From Bergeyella zoohelcum ATCC 43767 (GTDB taxonomy: Bacteria > Bacteroidota > Bacteroidia > Flavobacteriales > Weeksellaceae), in the NCBI RefSeq assembly GCF_000301075.1, contig NZ_JH932293.1, positions 850,345 through 914,344 on the forward strand: a stretch of DNA of 64,000 bases, written 5' to 3'. Positions 48,172 through 57,602 of the stretch are shown piece after piece. Numbering within the stretch: the stretch's first letter is position 1; every line of letters starts with the position of its first letter. A model generated the notes under the pieces. It made no database searches. It saw nothing but the letters and a program-made list of their open reading frames with translations, and had not been told where the DNA came from. The translations under genes and the position numbers were made by a program.

Positions 48172-48374
48172 GTTCCGTAGAATTACAAATACTATGCTAA
48201 AAATAAACCTGAAATATTTTTTAACAAAATTTTATGTTTTTGAAATTTACTCTATTTCGGAGGTGTAAAAAAAGCTTTGATCAAAATTTTTAGAAACAAG
48301 ATAAAAATCATATTTATTCATTTTTCTTAAAAACTCACATTTCCTAAATTCGCACCCCTTAAAAATTAAAAAAT

Positions 48375-49532
48375 ATGAAGAAGACATTAGTTTCCATCGT
48401 TTTGGGAGCTACACAGATGCTGTACGCTCAGAATGCAGACCCTGTAATGGTTCTGAACAAGACGATTTATCAACCCGGTGAAAAGATTACCATCAATGCA
48501 CAAAACTTTCCAAACGATGGCTCACAATGGATGTGCCATGTAAGAAAAGGAGGCAATATTACCGCAGGACAAGGACGGCTGGACTGGACTAGCTATATCT
48601 ATGGAAATTATACTTGGGAAACTACGGCCAATACTCCCGGAGAATACCAAATTGTACGCGTAGCAGGAAGTTACAGTGGCGGATATAGTGTGCACGCGGT
48701 AGCCGATTTTAGAGTAGGACATGTACAAAATGAAAGCTCCTTCATACAATGGGAAACAAAAATTCCTAAAGGCTTTCCAAGTATAATCAATGGTAGTATT
48801 ACCAGTCTATATGCAGAAGATTTTGAGTTCAGCGTACCTACCAAAATCAAAAAAATACAGCTCCATGGTTTTGTAAAAAATCCTTCTTTTAATGCAATTC
48901 AATTTTACATTTTCGAAGACAATGGGAATAATACTCCTAATGGCACCCCTGAACATGGGCATAAATTAGCAGAAGGAGTCCTTCCTTTATCCTCTCCAGC
49001 ATTGAGCTTTCATAAATCAAATAATTTAGGAGGTAATGGAGACCGATATTACATCACCATTGATATGGAAAAAGCATTGTCCAAGCCACTGCATGCACAG
49101 GCCAATAAAAAATATTGGATAGCCGTAGGGGTACCTACTTCATCTTCTCAAAATGGCTGGTATTGGCAGCAGGTGAAAGATGGCAAACTCAGTTCTGCCA
49201 ATTGGTACCGAAACGGATTTTGGTCTTCCACTGCCTCGCATTTTTCATTTAGCGTAGAGGGAAGCCAAATAGACCAACTTCATACTTCGGAAACTCATCA
49301 TTCTTCTGATGATACAGCTACCATTTATCCGAATCCTTCACAAGGTATCTTCCATCTCCATACAACTAAAACTGTGAAGAATATTCGAGTTTTTGATGCT
49401 TCTGGAAAAAATATTCCGACCGAAATAAAAGACTATCAAATCCTGATGACAAATGCTCCTATAGGTGTATATTATATCAAAATAGAATATACTGATGGAA
49501 GCACTGCTACCCAAAAAGTCATCCGAAAATAA
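48375..49532 (+). CDS. Secreted protein with T9SS type A sorting domain
   Basis: A 385-aa secreted protein. Signal peptide MKKTLVSIVLGATQMLYAQ. The first domain starts VMVLNKTIYQPGEKITINAQ, a Big-like/Ig-like repeat. The C-terminus carries a type IX sorting domain: TIYPNPSQGIFHL, then IRVFDASGK, and APIGVYYIKIEYTDGS, ending QKVIRK. Export via the gliding/Por machinery is implied. No enzymatic motif is seen; a lectin-like or adhesive role is possible. Confidence 0.9.
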   Translation: MKKTLVSIVLGATQMLYAQNADPVMVLNKTIYQPGEKITINAQNFPNDGSQWMCHVRKGGNITAGQGRLDWTSYIYGNYTWETTANTPGEYQIVRVAGSYSGGYSVHAVADFRVGHVQNESSFIQWETKIPKGFPSIINGSITSLYAEDFEFSVPTKIKKIQLHGFVKNPSFNAIQFYIFEDNGNNTPNGTPEHGHKLAEGVLPLSSPALSFHKSNNLGGNGDRYYITIDMEKALSKPLHAQANKKYWIAVGVPTSSSQNGWYWQQVKDGKLSSANWYRNGFWSSTASHFSFSVEGSQIDQLHTSETHHSSDDTATIYPNPSQGIFHLHTTKTVKNIRVFDASGKNIPTEIKDYQILMTNAPIGVYYIKIEYTDGSTATQKVIRK

Positions 49533-49539
49533 ACTGGAA

Positions 49540-49575
49540 AAACGGCTATTCTTCTATAGGATAGCCGTTTTTTTA
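49540..49575 (+). terminator. Terminator of the T9SS cargo gene
   Basis: Stem AACGGCTAT (49541-49549) with ATAGCCGTT (49561-49569), 11-nt loop, then T run. Confidence 0.87.
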
Positions 49576-49656
49576 TCAAGATGTATTTTTAAAATACGCC
49601 TTAAAACCTCCATTGTTCATCATTTACTTTTAAAAATATTTCCCTATTTTCGTTTC

Positions 49657-51273
49657 ATGAATAGGAAGTGGAGCTTACTTTTTTTATGGATAATGTTCTT
49701 CTTTTTTGGGACAATAAAAGCCCAAAAAAAAGATTTCTGGTTGATAGACATCCATACACATAAAAAAACATTAGCAAAAGATTCCCTCAGTGCAGCTCGT
49801 TTTTTAGATTCATTGGCAGAAAACAAATACTACTTTCTACAACTGAACAAGGTGGAAAAAGACAGTACTGGAATCCGTATTTTTTATGATAAAGGACAAG
49901 ATTTTCAAAGGGCAAAAGTCTTTTTTTCTGATTCTTTACTCCATGATTCAATGCTGAAAAATGGAATGCTTACACCGAATTTAGATTCTCTAAAAGCATC
50001 TATTCATGCAAAATACCAAGCGAAGGGTTTTGTATTTAATAGGATAAAAACTTCATTTCAAGGAATGGAAAACCAAATCCCAAAGGTAAAGCTCAGCATA
50101 GTGCCTGCCCAAAAAAGACATATCAATGGCTTTATCCCGAAAGGATATGAGAAAATTCCCACCAGATTCATGAAAAATCTGGCTAAGGAATATGTGCACC
50201 AGCCCTATACTGAAAAAATTTTATTGGCCATACAAAGAGATTTACAGAATCACCCTCTCATCACTTTAGAAAGACCTCCACAAACGCTTTTTTCCAAAGA
50301 TTCTACTCAGATTTATCTATTCTTACAAAAGAAAAAAGTAAACATTTTTGATGCGATGGTGGGTTTTGCTAATGACCAAACCGATAAAATCAACTTCAGT
50401 GGAACAGTAAATTTACAGTTCAAAAATACATTTAATAGTTTTGAAAACCTCGGGATTTATTGGCAAAGAACTCCTGAAAAATCTCAGACTTTTAATGTTT
50501 TACTTCATTTCCCTTATCTTTTAGGAAGCAATCTAGGGACGGATATTCAGCTGAATATTTTTAGACAAAATGAAGATTTTGCTAATGTAAAGTTTTCCCC
50601 TACTTTATTTTATAATATTAATAATTGGCAAAAAATAGGAGTCAAAGGGGGCTTAGAAGTTTCCACTCGCCTGAATGAAAATAATGCACAGTTTAGAGAT
50701 TACAGCAAAAAAGGGATAGGGCTTACCTATCATTTTACACAGCCCACAGCAATAGAACTACTACAGCACACCACCCATGTTCTGTTAGAAGGGCAATATT
50801 TTAATAATTACTATGAAAAAGAGGATCTTTCTGCTCGGCAATTGAGCGTTTTCGGTAAGGTAGAAAGGAATTTTCATATCCGAGGAAATCATTGGCTGAA
50901 TGCACAGATACAAGGAGGATGGTTAAAATCTAACCAAGAAATCACTTTTAATGAACTTTTCAGATTGGGCGGATGGAACTCATTGAGAGGCTTTAATGAA
51001 AATATTCTCGCTGCCGAAAGTTATTATTTCGGAACAATAGAATACCGCTATCTCATTGGCAATGCGTCTTTTTTTGATATTTTCGGTCAGTATGGACAGA
51101 TAAGAAATAACACGCTTCATCTTCGCCCCCAGTTGTACAGCTTCGGATTAGGGTTTCATTTTATTTCTCCTATTGGATTGATGAGTTTTCAGATTTCTAA
51201 TGGTGCTACTACTCCACAATCTCCCCGTTTTTCCGATACCAAAATTCATTGGGGAATCATTACCAAATTTTAA
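49657..51273 (+). CDS. Omp85-family (BamA/TamA-like) outer-membrane protein
   Basis: A 538-aa outer-membrane barrel. ATG 49657 gives the signal peptide MNRKWSLLFLWIMFFFFGTI ending KAQ; the frame extends 54 residues upstream into the previous terminator and is rejected. The N-terminal part (about 25-220) has POTRA-like elements; the C-terminal barrel has the Omp85 lock motif LGGWNSLRGFNEN (R-G-F) and ends HWGIITKF with an aromatic residue. Shorter than canonical BamA (about 800 aa); probably a paralogue used for surface protein translocation or outer-membrane assembly. Confidence 0.87.
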   Translation: MNRKWSLLFLWIMFFFFGTIKAQKKDFWLIDIHTHKKTLAKDSLSAARFLDSLAENKYYFLQLNKVEKDSTGIRIFYDKGQDFQRAKVFFSDSLLHDSMLKNGMLTPNLDSLKASIHAKYQAKGFVFNRIKTSFQGMENQIPKVKLSIVPAQKRHINGFIPKGYEKIPTRFMKNLAKEYVHQPYTEKILLAIQRDLQNHPLITLERPPQTLFSKDSTQIYLFLQKKKVNIFDAMVGFANDQTDKINFSGTVNLQFKNTFNSFENLGIYWQRTPEKSQTFNVLLHFPYLLGSNLGTDIQLNIFRQNEDFANVKFSPTLFYNINNWQKIGVKGGLEVSTRLNENNAQFRDYSKKGIGLTYHFTQPTAIELLQHTTHVLLEGQYFNNYYEKEDLSARQLSVFGKVERNFHIRGNHWLNAQIQGGWLKSNQEITFNELFRLGGWNSLRGFNENILAAESYYFGTIEYRYLIGNASFFDIFGQYGQIRNNTLHLRPQLYSFGLGFHFISPIGLMSFQISNGATTPQSPRFSDTKIHWGIITKF

Positions 51274-51302
51274 AGCTTATACAAATCTCTTTGATAATAA
51301 AA

Positions 51303-51466
51303 AAGTTATAAGCAGAAAGTGGTAGGTTGTTGGCGTATGGCGATTAGCCTATAGTAGTTAACCTTATAACATTTTAGCTTTCTAACTTCTAATTTCTAAT
51401 TTCTAATCTCTAACTTCTCATTTCTAAAATGTACATGGTACAATCTCTATTTTCATCTAATTACAT
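51303..51466. repeat. Dispersed intergenic repeat, copy G
   Basis: Shares the 34.7-kb copy's GGCGTATGG with GATTAGC, TTAACCTTATAA, TTTTAG and multiple CTAATTTCTAAT/CTAACTTC units, ending TGTACATGGTACAAT. Occupies most of the gap between the Omp85-like gene and the putative porin. Confidence 0.7.
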
Positions 51467-51471
51467 TTTAC

Positions 51472-51479
51472 TACATTTG
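51472..51479 (+). promoter_or_regulatory. -7 element for the porin operon
   Basis: TACATTTG 20 nt before the porin ATG matches TAnnTTTG. Confidence 0.45.
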
Positions 51480-51499
51480 CATATTAACTTGATTGCTCA

Positions 51500-53440
51500 A
51501 TGAGACTTTTACTCGTAACATTGATTTTTGGAGGTATGATTCATTTTCAAGGACAAATTCTTAAAAAGAATGCGGCCATACCGAATGATACTATCCTTCC
51601 AAACGAAGAAATAGTAAAAAATAAAAACGAAAAAGATTCGCTCAAAATCTTTAGGCCTACTATATTTGATTATCAGATTTTTACTGAAAATGGAGAAAGA
51701 AAGCATTTGGATACTGTTCTCACCCATGACAAAACTTTTGTTTTTACACAATACAATCATCAAGATAATTTCGGGCGAATTCCTTTTTCTAACATTGGAA
51801 CAGGATTTAATCCTCTTATTTTTAAACATCACCCCCTGAACAACTTAGCAGTACTGCCTACCAATAAATCTTATTTTCTCTTGGCACCTAAAGACATTCG
51901 GTATTATGATGTAAAAACCCCTACCACCAGTTTTATTTATCATAATGGGGTGAATAATGGTGTGGCACTTACCTCTACCTATACCCAGAATTTCCGAAAA
52001 AATTTCAATATCAGTGCTCAATATATGGGACTTCGTTCCTTAGGGGATTATTCTAATCAATTGGCAGTGAGTAATCATGTTTTATTTACCACCCATTATA
52101 AATCAAAAAATGAAAAATACCAACTCTTCGCTCATTTCTTAGACCAGAATATAAGAAATCAAGAAAATGGGGGTATCCAAGACAATGCACTTTTCCTTTC
52201 TGGAGCGTCCACCATCAGTAACAGAGCCAATCTGCTCACGCGTCTCCAAGATGCCAACACCCGTTTTTCCATGAGAAGATATTACCTTTCTCATCAGTTG
52301 GCTCCTTTTAATGATGCTAAAATTCCTTTTCATTTAAAACATATTTTTAATTATCAGCTGAATAAATACTACTATGGAGAACCTACACCACAGAATTTTT
52401 ACTATACGCATGCCAACGAGCTGATCAATTACCCCACAAATACAGGAAAATATTCTAATAATCTTTCTAACGCATTGTTTTTAGTTTGGGACAATGAAAA
52501 ATTTAAATTAAACGCAGGCGTTCGGCATCAGTGGATACAGTTAGGTTTTGCAGATGCCTCAGAAACAGCTACCATTTCATTACCATTTAAGAAGTCAGAG
52601 CAAAGAATCGGGGCAGTAGGAAATCTCAGTATTCAGCTTTGGGATTTACTTCATCTCCATTCCAATGCAGAAATATCTAGAGGAAGTCTCTTAGGAAATT
52701 ATTTCTCTTCAGAGCATACCGTAAAATTAGAACCTATCCCTAATTATTGGGTAGAGGGTCATATTCATTTCCAGTCGGCATACCCTTCTCTCAATCTGAT
52801 GTTTAACGCCTCTCCGTATGCTAAACACGCCTATTTTCATGAACATCTTAAGCATGAAAACCGCTTATCTGTAGGAGGTACGGTAGCTGTGCCTTGGTTT
52901 AATTCCAAAATTTATGGCCATTTTAAAAATGTAGGTAATTACACCTATCTAGACGCACAGGGCATCCCTCAGCAGGCAGTAGATATTCTTTCCATTGGAG
53001 AAGTAGGAGGAGAGACTACGCTGAAATACAGAAATTTCTACTTTAATACCAGACTTCATTTTCAGAAAGTACTTAGCTCATCCGCCCTATTACCACTGCC
53101 CGAAATGATAGCAAGAGCAAATATTTTTTACCAATCCAAAGTGCTAAAGAATGCTGCAGAGATACAAACGGGAATGAAAGTACATTATTTTAATTCTTTT
53201 TCATCTAGAGCATATTTTCCATTGCTCAATGAATTTCAGCTCTCTGATATACCATTTGCCGTGGGTGGAAAACCTGTGGTAGATGTGTACTTTAATTTCA
53301 AAGTAAAAAGAATGTTCATTTTTATAGAAGGGCAAAATATCTTAACTACATTTACCCAAAATAAAAATTATACCGCACCCAATTATCCTTTTCAAGACTT
53401 TAGACTGAATTTAGGAATTGTGTGGTACCTTGTTCACTAA
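51500..53440 (+). CDS. Putative porin (Porin_10-like) outer-membrane barrel
   Basis: A 646-aa outer-membrane protein with signal peptide MRLLLVTLIFGGMIHFQGQ. No TonB box or plug is evident. Barrel strands are regular, and the C-terminus ends FRLNLGIVWYLVH. Sequence such as DIRYYDVKTPTTSFIYHNGV matches the 'putative porin' family common in Flavobacteriia. Passive nutrient channel by inference. Next is bshC, 11 nt later, on the same strand. Confidence 0.82.
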   Translation: MRLLLVTLIFGGMIHFQGQILKKNAAIPNDTILPNEEIVKNKNEKDSLKIFRPTIFDYQIFTENGERKHLDTVLTHDKTFVFTQYNHQDNFGRIPFSNIGTGFNPLIFKHHPLNNLAVLPTNKSYFLLAPKDIRYYDVKTPTTSFIYHNGVNNGVALTSTYTQNFRKNFNISAQYMGLRSLGDYSNQLAVSNHVLFTTHYKSKNEKYQLFAHFLDQNIRNQENGGIQDNALFLSGASTISNRANLLTRLQDANTRFSMRRYYLSHQLAPFNDAKIPFHLKHIFNYQLNKYYYGEPTPQNFYYTHANELINYPTNTGKYSNNLSNALFLVWDNEKFKLNAGVRHQWIQLGFADASETATISLPFKKSEQRIGAVGNLSIQLWDLLHLHSNAEISRGSLLGNYFSSEHTVKLEPIPNYWVEGHIHFQSAYPSLNLMFNASPYAKHAYFHEHLKHENRLSVGGTVAVPWFNSKIYGHFKNVGNYTYLDAQGIPQQAVDILSIGEVGGETTLKYRNFYFNTRLHFQKVLSSSALLPLPEMIARANIFYQSKVLKNAAEIQTGMKVHYFNSFSSRAYFPLLNEFQLSDIPFAVGGKPVVDVYFNFKVKRMFIFIEGQNILTTFTQNKNYTAPNYPFQDFRLNLGIVWYLVH

Positions 53441-53451
53441 TTTTTTTAGGC

Positions 53452-55041
53452 ATGAAAACGATTGCACAGATTCCTCTTACCGAATTACATACTACTCCTA
53501 CTTTGGTGAAAGATTTCATCCAAGGAAAACTTCCTCAATTTCAGGAAAACCTATTCTCCATGGAGACCATCCACCATAAAATTAAAGAGAAGAAACATTT
53601 TTTTTCTACACAAAAAAGGGAGAGGATAGTACAAACATTCCATAGACAGATGCAAAAACTTCCGCTCACTTCCCAGCAAAAAGAAAATCTTAAAAAACTG
53701 TGTAATGAAGATACTTTTACCATTACCACAGGGCATCAGCTCAATCTTCTTTCGGGACCTGCTTTTTTCATTTACAAAATTCTTCAAACCATAAAAACCG
53801 CTGCTTTTCTGAATGAAAAAATACCCCACCAATATTTCATTCCCGTTTTTTGGATGGCAACGGAAGACCATGATTGGGAAGAAATACAATCTTTTAAAAC
53901 CTCCCAAAACACTTATTCCATTCAGGCTAAAGAAGGAACTGCCGTAGGAAGAATAGTGCCTGAAAACATAGATTTCATTCATGAATTAGAGAAGGAATTG
54001 AAAGATGAACCACTGGGGAAGGAAATTATTGCTCTGGCAAAAAAGGCTTACATTTCTGGAAGAAATTTGGCGGAATCTACCCAGATGCTCGTCCAAGAAC
54101 TCTTTTCATCGTACGGACTGCTCATTCTCAATGGAGATGATGCCGAGCTGAAGTGTAGCATGCGTACCATTTTTAGGAAAGAAATTGAAGAAAACACCCT
54201 CTATAAAACCACGAAAGAGCAAAGAGAATACATAGAGCAACACTATGGAAAAGTACAGGTAAATCCTAGGGAGATTAATCTTTTTTATCTTAAAGAAAAG
54301 AGAGAAAGAATCCTTTTCAGAGACGGAAAATACAGTACTGCAGATGGAGCACTTTCTTTTACGAAAGAGGAAATGTTTCAGGAACTCCAAGATTCCCCCG
54401 AAAGATTTAGTCCCAATGCGGTACTAAGACCTGCTTATCAAGAAAGCATTTTACCGAATATTGCTTATATTGGCGGTAATGCAGAAATCGCCTATTGGTT
54501 AGAGCTTAAAGATTATTTTAATGCTATCCACCTTCCTTTTCCCATTCTCATTCCACGCCACTCTATGCTTTGGCTCAATAAAAAAGTAGTAAAAAAAATA
54601 GAAAAAAATGGTTTTTCTTACGCTGCCATTTTTCTCCCTTTAGAGCGTTTTATCCAAGGGCAAATCAGCATCAATGAAAATTTGTCCCAAATATTGGAAA
54701 CTGAGGAGAAAACCCTTGCTTTGGCTTTTGACCAAATAGAAAAAAACGCGGGGGCCACAGATATTACCTTTGCTCACTTGGTAAAAGCAGAGAAACAAAG
54801 GCTTACCAAATCTTTCCAGCGGATGAAAAAACGGCTTTGGCGTGCCGAGAAGAAAAAAAATACCGAGAAAATAGAGAGACTGACTACGCTGTACGCACAA
54901 GTGCATCCTCACCATAACTGGCAAGAAAGACAATGGAATTTTTCTGTGTTTTATGCAGAAGAAGGAAAAAATTGGCTCGAAAAATGCTATGAAGCATTAG
55001 ACCCAGCCGAAAAACCAACGCTGTGGATAGCAGAGATTTAA
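53452..55041 (+). CDS. bshC: Bacillithiol biosynthesis cysteine-adding enzyme
   Basis: Adds cysteine to glucosaminyl malate, the last step of bacillithiol synthesis; 529 aa. ATG 53452 (MKTIAQIPLTELHTT) starts the family; ten upstream residues in the frame are spurious. The core ITTGHQLNLLSGPAFFIYKI (ATP-grasp-like nucleotide region) and FIPVFWMATEDHDWEEI are diagnostic, with a coiled-coil part later (KRLWRAEKKKNTEKIE). Bacillithiol therefore likely replaces glutathione here. The bshA and bshB genes are not in the window. Porin-bshC-LysM genes are tightly packed. Confidence 0.93.
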   Translation: MKTIAQIPLTELHTTPTLVKDFIQGKLPQFQENLFSMETIHHKIKEKKHFFSTQKRERIVQTFHRQMQKLPLTSQQKENLKKLCNEDTFTITTGHQLNLLSGPAFFIYKILQTIKTAAFLNEKIPHQYFIPVFWMATEDHDWEEIQSFKTSQNTYSIQAKEGTAVGRIVPENIDFIHELEKELKDEPLGKEIIALAKKAYISGRNLAESTQMLVQELFSSYGLLILNGDDAELKCSMRTIFRKEIEENTLYKTTKEQREYIEQHYGKVQVNPREINLFYLKEKRERILFRDGKYSTADGALSFTKEEMFQELQDSPERFSPNAVLRPAYQESILPNIAYIGGNAEIAYWLELKDYFNAIHLPFPILIPRHSMLWLNKKVVKKIEKNGFSYAAIFLPLERFIQGQISINENLSQILETEEKTLALAFDQIEKNAGATDITFAHLVKAEKQRLTKSFQRMKKRLWRAEKKKNTEKIERLTTLYAQVHPHHNWQERQWNFSVFYAEEGKNWLEKCYEALDPAEKPTLWIAEI

Positions 55042-55052
55042 AAATATTTGAA

Positions 55053-55060
55053 TACTTTTG
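55053..55060 (+). promoter_or_regulatory. -7 element before the LysM gene
   Basis: TACTTTTG lies 22 nt before ATG 55083, just after the bshC stop. Weak -33. Confidence 0.4.
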
Positions 55061-55082
55061 TACGAACATAAGCACATTAATC

Positions 55083-56780
55083 ATGCTGAAAAAAACCGTT
55101 ACTTTATTCGCTTTCGCATTGATGCACAATGCTTTTGCACAAACTATCACTTATACCATCCAAAAAGGAGACACCCCCTATTCCGTAGCGAAGAAACACG
55201 GAATGTCTTTGGAAGAACTCTACGCTGCCAATCCTTCGATTAAAAAGAATGGATTTAATCTGGGCATGGATATAGAGGTAAAAGGAAAAATGAAGAAAGC
55301 GAATGCTAAAACACCAGATAATATCCGCCCTGAGTTGGGATACATCATTATAAAACCGAAACAAACCATTTACGGAATTACTAAACAATATAAGATTTCT
55401 GAAGATAAGCTCCGTAAACTGAATCCCGATTTGGAAAGTCAAATAAAAATAGGTGCTAAGGTTAATATCCCAGCGGATTTGATTAGGAAATATGCAGATG
55501 ATGACGCCCAGAATTCGGCTTATGAAATTCAAATTCAGGCTTCTTCTGCCCCTGTAAAAGCACCTCTACAAACTTATAGCGGAACGGGGATTTCTGATGA
55601 CAATTTTGTTACTTACACCGTCCAAAGTGGTGATACTATTTTTGGAATCATTAATAAATTTGGAACTTCATTAGATGAGTTAGTAAAACTCAATCCCTCT
55701 TTAGAAGAAGGACTTAAAGCAGGAGTGATTCTCAAACTCAGAAAAGCAGAAAAGGCATACTCTAAGAAAAATGATGATGCACTGAATGTGGTGATCATTC
55801 TTCCTTTTGGTTATGACGACAATGCCACCAAATACAGAAATCTATCCGTAGATTTTCTATCTGGGGCTAAATTAGCGATAGAAAGAAATGCCCAAGCAGG
55901 AATGAAAATGAATATCAATGTCATTGATGCAGGAAGTGAGTCTTCTTTTAAGAAAGCATTGAGACAAATTAATAAAGATAATACAGATCTAATTATTGGC
56001 CCTTTCTTTAAGTCTAATATTCTAGAAACACTAGACTATGTGAAAGAGGCAAAAATCCCTATGGTAGCTCCTTTTGCTAATTCGGAAGACCTGTACGGAT
56101 ATTCTAACCTCATCATTGTAGAAACGCACGAAAAATTTTATGCAGACAAAATAGTAGAGGAGGTAAAAGCGGTCTATTCTAATCAGAAAATTTTCATCGT
56201 AGGCAATGCCAGTCAGGAAACAGTGAGCTATATCCAAAAGGAACTCTCCAAAAAACTTCATTCTAAGGTAGATATAAACATTGTAAGTCATCCGTCTCAA
56301 ATTAAAGCAGATGTAAATATGATGACAGGAAAAGTGGCTCCTGTACTCGCTATTCTCACTTCTAATGAGGGGGATATGGGGAATCAATTTGCAGATAAAA
56401 TGATAGCTCTCGCTAGTGAAGCTCCTGGAACCAAAGCTTTCTCCATGGTCTATGATCCTACTTTTGAGAAAAAAAGTGATGCTTTGGCAGCTACCCATTT
56501 AGTATATCTGATGGACAGAAAAATTAATACCTCTGGAGATGAAGAGAAAAAAATCCTTTCAGATTACCAAAGTAAATATTGTAAAACACCAGGAAAATAT
56601 GCCGTAATAGGGTATGATGTGATGAATGATATCCTCACTCGGGAAAATAGTAGAGGTGATATTTTTAGCAATATGGGCAAAGAACAAACGCATTTAGCAA
56701 CTAAATTCAGTTACCAACGCATTCAGAAAAACGGTGCTTTTGTAAATACAGCATTCAGAATAGTACGGTTAATGCCTTAA
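55083..56780 (+). CDS. LysM repeat protein with periplasmic-binding domain
   Basis: A 565-aa exported protein. ATG 55083 gives signal MLKKTVTLFAFALMHNAFAQ. Three LysM modules follow: YTIQKGDTPYSVAKKHGMS (about 23-66), IIIKPKQTIYGITKQYK (about 95-140) and YTVQSGDTIFGIINKFG (about 180-225). The C-terminal half is a type-1 periplasmic-binding fold (VVIILPFGYDDNA, then LIIGPFFKSNILETLDYVKE, AKIPMVAPFAN), like branched-chain amino-acid receptors but fused to peptidoglycan-binding domains. It probably senses or ferries muropeptides or wall state (inference). Confidence 0.88.
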   Translation: MLKKTVTLFAFALMHNAFAQTITYTIQKGDTPYSVAKKHGMSLEELYAANPSIKKNGFNLGMDIEVKGKMKKANAKTPDNIRPELGYIIIKPKQTIYGITKQYKISEDKLRKLNPDLESQIKIGAKVNIPADLIRKYADDDAQNSAYEIQIQASSAPVKAPLQTYSGTGISDDNFVTYTVQSGDTIFGIINKFGTSLDELVKLNPSLEEGLKAGVILKLRKAEKAYSKKNDDALNVVIILPFGYDDNATKYRNLSVDFLSGAKLAIERNAQAGMKMNINVIDAGSESSFKKALRQINKDNTDLIIGPFFKSNILETLDYVKEAKIPMVAPFANSEDLYGYSNLIIVETHEKFYADKIVEEVKAVYSNQKIFIVGNASQETVSYIQKELSKKLHSKVDINIVSHPSQIKADVNMMTGKVAPVLAILTSNEGDMGNQFADKMIALASEAPGTKAFSMVYDPTFEKKSDALAATHLVYLMDRKINTSGDEEKKILSDYQSKYCKTPGKYAVIGYDVMNDILTRENSRGDIFSNMGKEQTHLATKFSYQRIQKNGAFVNTAFRIVRLMP

Positions 56781-56807
56781 TGATATTAGATTTTACAGAT
56801 AATCACT

Positions 56808-56838
56808 CGACCTTCAGAAAACGGAGGTCGTTTTTTTT
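56808..56838 (+). terminator. Terminator of the LysM gene
   Basis: Stem CGACCTTC (56808-56815) with GGAGGTCG (56823-56830), one G-U pair, 7-nt loop, followed by eight T. Confidence 0.87.
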
Positions 56839-56904
56839 GAATGAAAACATTAGGAAATCTTATGTTGCTTATATTTTAAACTTGTATAATTAGAAGAAGA
56901 TGTT

Positions 56905-56972
56905 AGATGTAAATAGCTTCAAATTTCTAATATCTCATTTCCAACATCTAAAATTTGTGTCTTGTACAACTT
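56905..56972. repeat. Dispersed intergenic repeat, copy H
   Basis: TCAAATTTCTAATATCTCAT, then TTTCCAACATCTAAAATTTG and CTTGTACAAC. Lies just before the strong promoter at 56984. Confidence 0.45.
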
Positions 56973-56983
56973 ATAAAAAACTT

Positions 56984-57014
56984 TTTGTGTATTAGAAAAC
57001 TTTATCTATCTTTG
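56984..57014 (+). promoter_or_regulatory. Strong Bacteroidota promoter upstream of the (AC)24 tract
   Basis: TTTG (56984-56987), 19-nt spacer, TATCTTTG (57007-57014): near-ideal -33/-7 pair. Predicted start is around 57021, so either a leaderless frame from ATG 57022 or a roughly 580-nt leader of the surface-protein gene at 57603. Confidence 0.75.
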
Positions 57015-57021
57015 CCTCGTT

Positions 57022-57171
<150 letters not shown>

Positions 57172-57335
57172 ATATGCGTGTGTACGCGGAATCTATAAAA
57201 AAAATCTAGAGCGAGCAAATATCGGATATTTTAATTTATATCCTCCTTCATTGAGAAGGGGGCAATTTTGTTTGTGTCTATGTCATCATCATAGTTATTT
57301 GTTACCCCATAGAGGAGAGACCTGTACCAGTACAT

Positions 57336-57435
57336 TCCCTATCCTTCACCAGAACCTTTTACAAAAATCAATACGATATCAGTGTCTCCCTTCTAATTTG
57401 TACAGTTCACTAATTGTTTTTTGGGAGGATAGGGA
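57336..57435 (+). repeat. 10-bp inverted repeat in the leader
   Basis: TCCCTATCCT (57336-57345) and AGGATAGGGA (57426-57435) are exact inverted copies 80 nt apart. They could form a long-range stem in the leader RNA. Between them and up to 57602 nothing else is seen; the 56839-57602 gap contains only the promoter, the microsatellite, this pair and an A/T-rich tail. Confidence 0.6.
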
Positions 57436-57602
57436 TTTAATAAGAAATTATCTAAAAAAAGGAAAGAAATTAAAGAGTCTAAAGAATCTAAAAAATCAAA
57501 ATTATCGAAATCATCGAAACGAACGGAATCTTTTAATTTTTTCAATCCTTTAATCTTTGAATCATTTAATAATAAATAACAATCGTTTTTAAATTTAAAA
57601 TT

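Noticed and set aside
49495..49656. Longer Omp85-like start overlapping the T9SS cargo gene
   Set aside because: It crosses the intrinsic terminator at 49541 and lacks a signal peptide; ATG 49657 supplies one.
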